Part shown: positions 16,462-22,766 of the stretch, piece by piece
How the letters are laid out: each line of letters starts with the position of its first letter
How positions within the stretch are numbered: the first letter of the stretch is position 1
Origin: Bacteroidales bacterium UBA5072
GTDB lineage: Bacteria; Bacteroidota; Bacteroidia; Bacteroidales; UBA10428
DNA: 30,374 nucleotides
Direction of reading: 5' to 3'
NCBI GenBank assembly: GCA_002415855.1
Contig: DIAS01000078.1
Location: 1-30,374 of the forward strand
Program-made: the position numbers and the translations under genes
Notes under the pieces: model-generated
What the model was told of the DNA's origin: nothing
The model's input: the letters and a program-made list of their open reading frames with translations, nothing else
Databases searched by the model: none

Positions 16462-17339
16462 GAATAGCCGCAGCAGTAGCAGTTGCAATAGCAGCAATCG
16501 GTACATTATCTTTAAAATCGGGCCGGGAAGAAACATCCTGGACGTCTCTTTTGGATAAGGATCTGTCGCAGTGGGAAATGTACCTCAGCTATGCGCACAA
16601 GACGGGGTACAACGGTGAGATTCCGATGGATGAGAACGGCGATACCATTCAACCTGTAGGATATAACAAGAACGAACGCAACGTTTTCACTGTTCTTGAA
16701 GAAAACGGTGATCCGGTGCTGAAAATATCAGGTGAGATTTACGGATGTGTTTTCACCAGACAGGAATATGAAAACTACCACCTGAAGCTGAAGGTCAGGT
16801 GGGGCACAAAAAAATGGGAACCCCGACTGAATGATCCGATGGACTCCGGTATTCTCTATTATTCTCAGGGTGAATGCGGTCATGATTACTGGCGCTCCTG
16901 GATGTTGTCCCAGGAGTTTCAGATCATGGAGGAAAGCTTTGGTGATTACTGGTCGCAAATGACCTCCATGATTGACATCCAGGCATCAAGGCCGCAGGGA
17001 TCGGAGAATTTCCGGTATGACCCTTATGGTACCCGGATTTCATTCGGATTCAACACAGGTAATCCGGGTTATTGCCAGCGTAGCAGTGATTATGAAAATC
17101 CTGCGGGTGAATGGAATTCTGTGGAGTTGATCTGTTTTGAAGGCAGGAGCCTGCACATCGTAAATGGCCATGTGGTGATGGCACTGTCCAATTCGCGGTA
17201 TTTGGATGGAAATGTAACCAGACCTCTCATCAAGGGGAAGATACAGTTACAGAGTGAGGCAGCTGAAGTTTTTTACAAGGACATTATGATCAGGGAATTA
17301 AAAACCCTTCCTCCTGAATTTAATTCCTATTTCAACTGA
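16458..17339 (+). CDS. DUF1080 (3-keto-disaccharide hydrolase-like) protein
   Basis: The protein has 293 residues from the ATG at 16458, which overlaps the preceding stop and follows a GGAG at suitable distance. Longer in-frame options lie inside the lipoprotein gene. A hydrophobic N terminus (AAAVAVAIAAIGTLSL) acts as a signal or anchor. The body shows the DUF1080 concanavalin-like fold: SWTSLLDKDLSQWEMY at the start, NYHLKLKVRWG, DSGILYYS, QEFQIME and GEWNSVELICFEGRSLHIVNGHVV, then IQLQSEAAEVFYKDIMIREL at the end. Members of PF06439 include 3-keto-glycoside hydrolases, and many are exported and bind or cleave glycans. I cannot assign the substrate. Confidence 0.88.
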   Translation: MRIAAAVAVAIAAIGTLSLKSGREETSWTSLLDKDLSQWEMYLSYAHKTGYNGEIPMDENGDTIQPVGYNKNERNVFTVLEENGDPVLKISGEIYGCVFTRQEYENYHLKLKVRWGTKKWEPRLNDPMDSGILYYSQGECGHDYWRSWMLSQEFQIMEESFGDYWSQMTSMIDIQASRPQGSENFRYDPYGTRISFGFNTGNPGYCQRSSDYENPAGEWNSVELICFEGRSLHIVNGHVVMALSNSRYLDGNVTRPLIKGKIQLQSEAAEVFYKDIMIRELKTLPPEFNSYFN

Positions 17340-17342
17340 AAG

Positions 17343-17371
17343 CCAGAGGCAAGGACTTACCTTGCCCCTGG
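17343..17371. terminator. Bidirectional terminator between DUF1080 and H1-like genes
   Basis: The 11-base arms CCAGAGGCAAG / CTTGCCCCTGG, with one A-C mismatch and a 7-base loop, sit between two converging genes. The tails (TATTTG on plus, CTTTCAG on minus) are only weakly T-rich. Confidence 0.55.
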
Positions 17372-17396
17372 TATTTGAGCAAATTGAAATTCTTAC

Positions 17397-17966
17397 TTAT
17401 TTGGATTTCGGCCCCGGTTTGGGTTTGGCTGCGGTTCTTGCAGCAGGTTTTGCCTTTACTGAGGGCTTGGCAGTTGTTTTTACAGCTGCTTTGACCGTTT
17501 TTTTAACTTTAGGCTTAGCGGCCGATTTTACAGCTGCTTTGACAGTTTTTTTCGCTTTAGGTTTTGCAGCAGGTTTAGCCACAACTTTGGATTTTGCCTT
17601 GGGTTTGGGTTTTGCTGCTGGTTTGCCCTTCAGATTTTCAGCGAGATCATCGATCCTGTCTTCCGCTTTGACGGCAAATTCCTTGCCCATTTTCTTCAGC
17701 TTCTTCAAAACGACTCCGGCCTTCTTTTCGGCTTTTCCAGCCATCGATTCCAGCTTTCCTTTCATGCCGCTTTTCTCAAAATCATCCATCTTTACTTCTA
17801 CATAATCCTCTGCCTTCTTAAAGGCTTCGGTGGCCTTTCCATATACCTTGCTCTTTTTCATTTTGTCAACAGATTCATCCAGCAGGTCGTCGGCCTTGTT
17901 CAACAGGTCTTTTGCCTTATCAAACAATCCCTTTGGTTGTTTTTTGCTTTTGGCTTTTTTGTCCAT
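17397..17966 (-). CDS. Histone-H1-like Lys/Ala-rich protein
   Basis: The protein has 189 residues with two parts. Residues 1-112 are amphipathic and helix-prone, rich in Lys, Asp and Glu (KGLFDKAKDLLNKADDLLDES, then repeating Lys/Glu helices), resembling stress proteins of the YtxH/CsbD kind. Residues 113-189 are a basic, low-complexity tail of Lys, Ala, Pro and Val, without Trp, Cys or acidic residues, like the C-terminal domain of histone H1 and bacterial H1-like proteins. The tail includes an almost exact 16-residue tandem repeat (135-150 and 151-166). It probably binds DNA or other polyanions (inference). A TAGATTTG box lies upstream (minus strand, 18038-18045) without a good -33 element. 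Its divergent neighbour is the STAS-like gene. Confidence 0.85.
   Translation of the reverse strand: MDKKAKSKKQPKGLFDKAKDLLNKADDLLDESVDKMKKSKVYGKATEAFKKAEDYVEVKMDDFEKSGMKGKLESMAGKAEKKAGVVLKKLKKMGKEFAVKAEDRIDDLAENLKGKPAAKPKPKAKSKVVAKPAAKPKAKKTVKAAVKSAAKPKVKKTVKAAVKTTAKPSVKAKPAARTAAKPKPGPKSK
17469..17564 (-). repeat. Two 48-base tandem repeats inside the H1-like gene
   Basis: Two adjacent 48-base units encode the 16-residue blocks beginning KPKAKKTVKAAV and KPKVKKTVKAAV. The DNA copies differ at several silent and some coding positions, so the duplication is not recent. Confidence 0.75.
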
Positions 17967-18050
17967 GTTCTTATAAGTTTAGTTAAATTTCAAGGTGTCG
18001 GTACACCAAATTATTGATATCCTGTTTTAAAGATACACAAATCTATCTTA

Positions 18051-18080
18051 TTGTGGGATTGAAAAAAATATTTATCTTCG
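18051..18080 (+). promoter_or_regulatory. Promoter of the STAS-like/rtcB operon
   Basis: TTG (18051-18053), 19 bases, then TATCTTCG (18073-18080), which matches TAnnTTTG at seven of eight positions. The transcript would start near 18087, about 13 bases before the ATG at 18100. A TAGATTTG on the opposite strand lies next to it, so the promoters are nearly back to back. Confidence 0.5.
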
Positions 18081-18099
18081 GTACCCCAAAATTAAAATC

Positions 18100-18495
18100 A
18101 TGCGAAGCATAACCATCAATGATAAGGTCAAGGTTATTGAGGGAGATGATCAGATCTACCGGTACATTGCGATAAATAATTGTTCCCTCGATATGGATAC
18201 CCTGGAAAAGATGACAAAGACCGGTGACGAGTGGTGCCAGGAAAGACTTTGTGCAAATTTTGTGGATATCCGAAACATGCTGTTCATCGATTCCAAGACC
18301 CGTGCATATGCTGCTGCCCAGTACCGTGCACATGTGGCAGGTCAGGCCATTGTGATAGATTCAAAGATCTCCAGCTATTTTGCCAATCTGTTCCTGAAAT
18401 TCAGTCAGCCCAAGGTACCGACCCGCTTGTTCACCAATGAGGAAGAGGCAATATTGTGGCTGAAAGAGCAAATGAAAAAGCGTCTGAAAAGCTGA
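18100..18495 (+). CDS. STAS/SEC14-like (DUF7793) small protein
   Basis: The protein has 131 residues and is soluble, with no signal peptide. It has an alternating beta-alpha pattern: FVDIRNMLFIDSKTR, then AGQAIVIDSKISSYFANLFLKF, PKVPTRLFTNEEEAILWLKEQ and a basic end. The FANLFLKFS...PTRLFTNEEEAILWLKE pattern is familiar from Bacteroidota proteins annotated as STAS/SEC14 domain proteins. No enzymatic motif is evident. It lies 49 bases upstream of rtcB on the same strand with no promoter visible between, so the two are probably cotranscribed. Whether the pairing has meaning for RNA repair is unknown. Confidence 0.7.
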   Translation: MRSITINDKVKVIEGDDQIYRYIAINNCSLDMDTLEKMTKTGDEWCQERLCANFVDIRNMLFIDSKTRAYAAAQYRAHVAGQAIVIDSKISSYFANLFLKFSQPKVPTRLFTNEEEAILWLKEQMKKRLKS

Positions 18496-18544
18496 CCGGA
18501 AATCAGCAAAACAAACACAGCATACAACGAATCGTATCCGCAGG

Positions 18545-19714
18545 ATGATGCAGATCGTTTCAACTGAAAGAATTCCCATCAAACTATGGCTTGACGACAT
18601 TGAGGAAGGTGCTATGACGCAAGCCAGGAATGTGGCAAACCTTCCCTTTGCCTTCAGACATGTGGCACTTATGCCAGATAGTCATGAAGGTTACGGGATG
18701 CCCATCGGCGGGGTACTGGCAGCCAAGGATGCCATCGTGCCTAATGCGGTGGGTGTTGATATAGGTTGTGGTATGTGTGGCCTGCAAACAAATCTGACCG
18801 ACCTCCCAAAAGAAACGCTGAAACGAATCATGGGTGGAATCCGTGAAATTGTGCCCCTGGGATTCAAACACCACGAGAACAAACAGGATGACGGCCTGAT
18901 GCCACCTGTGGAAAAACTCCCGGAAGGCGGCATAGTGGACCGTGAATATGAAAATGCACGGAAGCAAATAGGCACATTGGGCGGCGGAAATCATTTCATT
19001 GAGATCCAGAGCGGCTCCGACGGTCATATATGGATCATGGTACATTCAGGAAGCCGGAACATAGGGCTTAAAGTTGCGGAACATTATAACAACATCGCCA
19101 GGAACCTGAATGAGAAATGGTTCTCAGGTGTCGAAAAGTCGAAGAACCTGGCCTTCCTTCCCTACCATTCGCAGGAGGCCGTCAATTACCTCACCGAAAT
19201 GCAGTATTGTGTCGATTTTGCTTTTGCTAATCGCAAATTGATGATGGACAATATCGTAGCTGTTTTTGCTGACAAAGCCGGCAATGATTTCAGGCCTCTC
19301 GAATTCGTGAACATTGCTCATAATTATGCGCGATTGGAGACCCATTTCAACACTGATGTCTTTGTCCACCGGAAAGGGGCCACCAGCGCACGGACAGGCG
19401 AGACCGGCATTATCCCAGGTTCCCAGGGTACCCGGAGCTATATTGTAAAGGGAAAAGGAAATCCTGAAAGTTTTGAAAGCTGCTCACACGGGGCAGGACG
19501 CCTCATGGGCAGAAGGCAGGCCCAGAGAACCCTCGACCTGAGCGAAGAAATTGCAAGACTCGATCAGTCAGGTATTATTCATTCCATCCGTCATCGGAAA
19601 GATCTCGATGAAGCACCCGGAGCTTATAAAGACATTGACAAAGTTATGCAGAACCAGCCGGACCTTGTTGAGATCGTGGTTACACTGTCGCCCCTCGCCG
19701 TTATTAAAGGTTAA
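18545..19714 (+). CDS. rtcB: RtcB-family RNA ligase
   Basis: The protein has 389 residues, near the shorter bacterial RtcB type. It joins RNA 2',3'-cyclic phosphate or 3'-phosphate ends to 5'-OH ends using GTP and Mn2+. Manganese and guanylylation motifs are all present: MPDSHEGYGMPIGGV, VGVDIGCGMCG (metal Cys), GGGNHFIEIQ, HSGSRNIG, HNYARLETH, HRKGATSAR, IIPGSQGTRSYIVKG and SCSHGAGR (the His that carries GMP). The end has DEAPGAYKDID. No RtcA or archease gene is nearby. Substrates may be damaged tRNA or rRNA, by analogy. ATG codons at 18545 and 18548 are both possible starts, preceded by AGGA. Confidence 0.94.
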   Translation: MMQIVSTERIPIKLWLDDIEEGAMTQARNVANLPFAFRHVALMPDSHEGYGMPIGGVLAAKDAIVPNAVGVDIGCGMCGLQTNLTDLPKETLKRIMGGIREIVPLGFKHHENKQDDGLMPPVEKLPEGGIVDREYENARKQIGTLGGGNHFIEIQSGSDGHIWIMVHSGSRNIGLKVAEHYNNIARNLNEKWFSGVEKSKNLAFLPYHSQEAVNYLTEMQYCVDFAFANRKLMMDNIVAVFADKAGNDFRPLEFVNIAHNYARLETHFNTDVFVHRKGATSARTGETGIIPGSQGTRSYIVKGKGNPESFESCSHGAGRLMGRRQAQRTLDLSEEIARLDQSGIIHSIRHRKDLDEAPGAYKDIDKVMQNQPDLVEIVVTLSPLAVIKG

Positions 19715-20370
19715 TCCAAACGTGAAAACTCGAGGTAATCATAGTTCATGTTTCCGTTGCCGATGGTCTTAAGGGTTATGACCTGAACACCTTTTTTTAA
19801 CATGATGCTACCCAGCTCATCGGTCCTGTTCCAGTGATGCCACTGCCTCCATGCCACCGTATCCGCATCCTTATGGGTCGACATTACCTTCATAAGTCCC
19901 GTGGAAGTGCTGTCATCCGTAATAACCTCAATCTCACCATCACCATTTGCCGTATACATAAGTGCAATTTTGTAATTTCCTGATTCCTGAACATCAACCG
20001 TGTACCTTATCCATTCCCCGGGTACAGTCCACCCTACATAAAGCTGCTTCATCTCCGGCATGACATCATTGAAGGGATTGTCATCTGTTCCGTTTATCTT
20101 GGTATATGAAATATCAACACCCTCCTGCATCCTGAATTCATTTAAAAAATCACCGTTGGCCGGATTTAGCTTTCCGCTGCCGTTGTTTACGCTGTCCATA
20201 TCATGATAACTGATGCCCTCCCCTCCCGTATCGTAGAACTCACACTGGACCCTTCCCGGTATCAACTGGATTTTGTTCTCCCAGGGTTTTCCAGGATAGG
20301 AATTACAGGAAACAATGATGGCAACAAAGGCTGGCATGCTCAGAAACAAGGTGATGAGGTAGTTCTTCAT
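19711..20370 (-). CDS. Lipoprotein with CBM6-type carbohydrate-binding module
   Basis: The protein has 219 residues. A lipoprotein signal peptide ends in IVSC (Cys 22). The rest (about 35-219) is one beta-sandwich that looks like CBM6: RVQCEFYDTGGEGISYHD at the start, then EGVDISYT, VGWTVPGEWIRYTVDVQESGNYKIALMYTA in the middle and GNMNYDYLEFSRLD at the end. There is no catalytic domain, so it probably binds glycan at the cell surface (inference), either as a docking protein or together with an enzyme encoded elsewhere. The gene converges on rtcB so closely that both stop codons share the bases TTAA (19711-19714). Confidence 0.83.
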   Translation of the reverse strand: MKNYLITLFLSMPAFVAIIVSCNSYPGKPWENKIQLIPGRVQCEFYDTGGEGISYHDMDSVNNGSGKLNPANGDFLNEFRMQEGVDISYTKINGTDDNPFNDVMPEMKQLYVGWTVPGEWIRYTVDVQESGNYKIALMYTANGDGEIEVITDDSTSTGLMKVMSTHKDADTVAWRQWHHWNRTDELGSIMLKKGVQVITLKTIGNGNMNYDYLEFSRLD

Positions 20371-20408
20371 GGGTAAAATGCTTAATGGTTTTGGGAATAT
20401 GAAAGCAA

Positions 20409-20416
20409 CAAAATTA
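20409..20416 (-). promoter_or_regulatory. Likely -7 element for the CBM6 lipoprotein
   Basis: On the minus strand TAATTTTG is an exact TAnnTTTG match. It puts the transcript start about 30 bases ahead of the start codon at 20370. No clear TTG is at the right distance, so the -33 element is missing or degenerate. Confidence 0.4.
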
Positions 20417-20561
20417 AATATTATGAATGGATAATAACCATTAACCTTCCCGTTATTGAAAATAATTACAAAAGCTACCTTTTTGGTATATTTCTGATAT
20501 TCTTTTATCTAATCAGGCCTCCAAATCAATTGCAAAACGCACAAAAAAACAGCCCGAAAAC

Positions 20562-20620
20562 TTGCAATTCTGTAATAAATGTTCTACATTTGTAGAACAT
20601 ATTTAAAACTAGTAGAACAT
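20562..20620 (+). promoter_or_regulatory. Promoter and operator of the second BlaI-M56 operon
   Basis: TTG (20562-20564), 20 bases, then TACATTTG (20585-20592) is a consensus promoter. The perfect palindrome GTTCTACATTTGTAGAAC (20581-20598) covers the whole -7 box, and has the TACA/TGTA core known from BlaI/MecI operators. Its right half is repeated: GTAGAACAT occurs at 20592-20600 and 20612-20620, exactly 20 bases apart. The second copy runs into the ATG of the repressor gene. Confidence 0.8.
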
Positions 20621-20996
20621 GTCTTTGACCAATGCAGAGGAGCAGGTCATGCAGTACCTTTGGAAACTCGGAGAAGCTTACATGAAAAACATCCTCGATG
20701 AGTTTCCCGAACCCAGACCGGCATCTACCACTGTTGCCACACTATTAAAACGGATGACCGAGAAAGGATTTGTCGGTTACCACCAGCACGGAAGCAACCG
20801 GCAGTACTTTCCGCAGGTCAATAAGTCGGAATACTTTTCCGGTCAACTCAGCGGTCTGATCAAAGATTTCTTTAACAATTCCTCAGCTCAGTTTGCCTCG
20901 TTCTTTACCACTGAAACCAACCTTAGTGAGAAAGAACTAAAGGAATTAAGGGACATCGTTGACAGGCAGCTGCAAAACAAAAGGAGAAAGATATGA
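20619..20996 (+). CDS. BlaI/MecI/CopY-family transcriptional repressor
   Basis: The protein has 125 residues with a winged helix-turn-helix at about 4-78 (EEQVMQYLWKLGEAYMKNILDEF, recognition helix in PASTTVATLLKRMTEKGFV, wing HGSNRQYFPQV) and a C-terminal helical dimer region (SEKELKELRDIVDRQL). It is clearly homologous to the repressor at 10530 but far from identical, so this is not a recent local duplication. The start codon is embedded in an operator half-site, so bound repressor could block both transcription and elongation. It overlaps the M56 gene by four bases (ATGA). Confidence 0.92.
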   Translation: MSLTNAEEQVMQYLWKLGEAYMKNILDEFPEPRPASTTVATLLKRMTEKGFVGYHQHGSNRQYFPQVNKSEYFSGQLSGLIKDFFNNSSAQFASFFTTETNLSEKELKELRDIVDRQLQNKRRKI

Positions 20997-22240
20997 CAGC
21001 CTATGTTATTAAATCAACTGCGAGTTTGTTGTTGTTATTTCTTTTCTACAGGTTATTCCTGGAAAAGGAAAACATGCCGGTATTCAAACGTTTCTATCTG
21101 CTGGCCTCTCTTGTTTTTTCCCTGGCAGTTTCCTTCGTGATTATTGATGACTCCCGGTCTGTAACATCCGTAAATTCATTGCTTAACAGCATCGATTACC
21201 GGCAGGGTTATTACAACATCAAGGAGATGACCGGCAAGACCCTTGGCACTTTTTCCTTTAAATGGATCTTGTACGCGATATACTTTTTGGTTCTTCTGGT
21301 ACTGCTGATTCGTTTCGTCCTTAATCTCACCCGGTTAGCCCGAATTCAGCAGGCAGGCAGGTACGCATTTCATGATGACATGCGGGTGGTTTTACTCGAC
21401 CGGCCTGTTTTGCCTTTCACATTTCTGAGAACCGTTTACCTGAATGAACGGGAATACCATGAAGGACGAATTACCCGGGAACTCCTGCTGCATGAATTTG
21501 CACATGTCAGGCAGCTGCACTCTGCTGATATAATTTTCATAGAACTGATGCAAATTGTCTTCTGGTTCAACCCGGTCATCCTGCTTTATAAAAAAGCCAT
21601 ACGTCTTAACCATGAATACCTGGCAGATTCAGCCGTGGTAAATACCTATGCCGATTTAAGACAATACCAGCACCAATTGCTAAACATCGTATTCCGGAAT
21701 AATTCCACATACCTGGCCAGTTGTTTTAATTATTCACTTACCAAAAAACGATTACTTATGATGACAAGAAATAATCCGTCAAAGCTGGCAATGTTTAAAA
21801 AAATTGCCGTCTTCCCCCTCTTTATGATAACAGGGTTTTTGGTGATCAATGCACAGGATCCGCCACCACCTCCTCCGCCTCCTCCGCCACCGCCGCCTCC
21901 AGTGGTTCAGAATATTGGATTATCTGGCGAATGGTGGGAAGATATACTTGATAAGCATAAAGTATATCCGTCAGGATATAACAACTTCGGCAATGTTTTT
22001 GAAATGGGGGAGAAAAACTCCATTGAAAACGATGTTGTTACCCTTGAAAAGGCCTTCCTGTTAATCAACGGCAACAATGAGTATATGATCCTGGAGTCGC
22101 CCCTGGTGTTTCACGATCTGAAAGCTAATACGATTAAAGCTGAAACCGGAATGCTTAAAAAGTACCGGAAAGATGCCAAGTCAATGGAACCATTTGAAAG
22201 CAAAGTATTTAACAATATCGTGCTCGAGGTTGAAGAATAG
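20993..22240 (+). CDS. M56 (BlaR1-type) membrane metallopeptidase with polyproline linker
   Basis: The protein has 415 residues. Membrane segments lie near 4-22, 37-53, 85-108 and 268-284. The zinc motif is HEFAH (167-171), with the downstream HEYLADS (H207, E208). After the last membrane segment comes a run of 14 prolines (290-303), and then a ~110-residue domain I do not recognise (NIGLSGEWWEDILDKHK, then NNEYMILESPLVFHDLKA, ending FNNIVLEVEE). There is no penicillin-binding domain, so this is not a beta-lactam sensor of the classical kind. The polyproline run probably acts as a stiff spacer projecting the last domain into the periplasm (inference). Confidence 0.88.
   Translation: MTAYVIKSTASLLLLFLFYRLFLEKENMPVFKRFYLLASLVFSLAVSFVIIDDSRSVTSVNSLLNSIDYRQGYYNIKEMTGKTLGTFSFKWILYAIYFLVLLVLLIRFVLNLTRLARIQQAGRYAFHDDMRVVLLDRPVLPFTFLRTVYLNEREYHEGRITRELLLHEFAHVRQLHSADIIFIELMQIVFWFNPVILLYKKAIRLNHEYLADSAVVNTYADLRQYQHQLLNIVFRNNSTYLASCFNYSLTKKRLLMMTRNNPSKLAMFKKIAVFPLFMITGFLVINAQDPPPPPPPPPPPPPPVVQNIGLSGEWWEDILDKHKVYPSGYNNFGNVFEMGEKNSIENDVVTLEKAFLLINGNNEYMILESPLVFHDLKANTIKAETGMLKKYRKDAKSMEPFESKVFNNIVLEVEE
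21860..21901 (+). repeat. Run of 14 proline codons
   Basis: Fourteen consecutive CCN codons use CCG, CCA and CCT in mixed order, so this is not a simple DNA slippage product. Runs of this length need elongation factor P for translation in bacteria generally. Confidence 0.9.
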
Positions 22241-22253
22241 CGTTGAACAAATA

Positions 22254-22285
22254 AAGCAGAGACGCGGGTTCATGCGTCTCTGCTT
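22254..22285. terminator. Strong hairpin between converging genes
   Basis: The 12-base perfect arms AAGCAGAGACGC / GCGTCTCTGCTT enclose an 8-base loop. On the minus strand the stem is followed by TATTTG, giving a U-rich tail; on the plus strand the tail is poor. The stop codon of the minus-strand gene lies in the loop, so the stem begins inside its coding sequence. Confidence 0.75.
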
Positions 22286-22710
22286 GTGATGTTTTCACCA
22301 ATACCGGTAATCCTGTCCCTGATTACCCTCATCCGATCCTGTCTTTCCTCCGAGAAAGTGCGGTCGGTCTTTTCAATAAACTCAAAAAGCAGGATCGATT
22401 TCTGATAGTAAGGCAGGCTTTCCTGCTTGTTTTTCTTTTCATACAAAAGGGTCGCCTCAGCGTATAACAGCTCTGCCAGCACCTCCAGGTGAGCATTTGT
22501 ATAATGGTGATCGTTGATCAGTGTAGTGGTTAATTCTCCGGCAGGGATGTTCTGAAAAAAAGCCGCATCTTTCCGAAGCATGGTCAGGTAGGCCTCATTG
22601 ATCGACCGGCTGGCCTGCTGATAATTTCCCCTGGTGATCATCCCGAATATTGCCCTGAGCAGGTCACCAAGCATTTCTATCATTCTCAGTATATAGTCCT
22701 TTTGATACAT
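22270..22710 (-). CDS. DUF6483-like hypothetical protein
   Basis: The protein has 146 residues and looks soluble and wholly helical. It begins MYQKDYILRMIEMLGDLLRAIFGMI, which resembles the start of DUF6483 proteins (typically MYEQDYIMRLI...LLKLIF), and continues as tetratricopeptide-like helices (GNYQQASRSINEAYLTML, then ELLYAEATLLYEKKNKQESLPYYQKSILLFEFIEK). It is probably a protein-interaction module; no function is known. The ATG at 22710 was used; an upstream TTG at 22719 is in frame. It is divergent from the beta-lactamase-fold gene with only 56 bases between them, where a self-complementary TAAATTTA (22736-22743) may act as a shared -7-like element. Confidence 0.7.
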   Translation of the reverse strand: MYQKDYILRMIEMLGDLLRAIFGMITRGNYQQASRSINEAYLTMLRKDAAFFQNIPAGELTTTLINDHHYTNAHLEVLAELLYAEATLLYEKKNKQESLPYYQKSILLFEFIEKTDRTFSEERQDRMRVIRDRITGIGENITSRDA

Positions 22711-22766
22711 CAGTTTCAATTATCCTTAAAAATAGTAAATTTACGGTTGACTTAATAACCTCAGCC

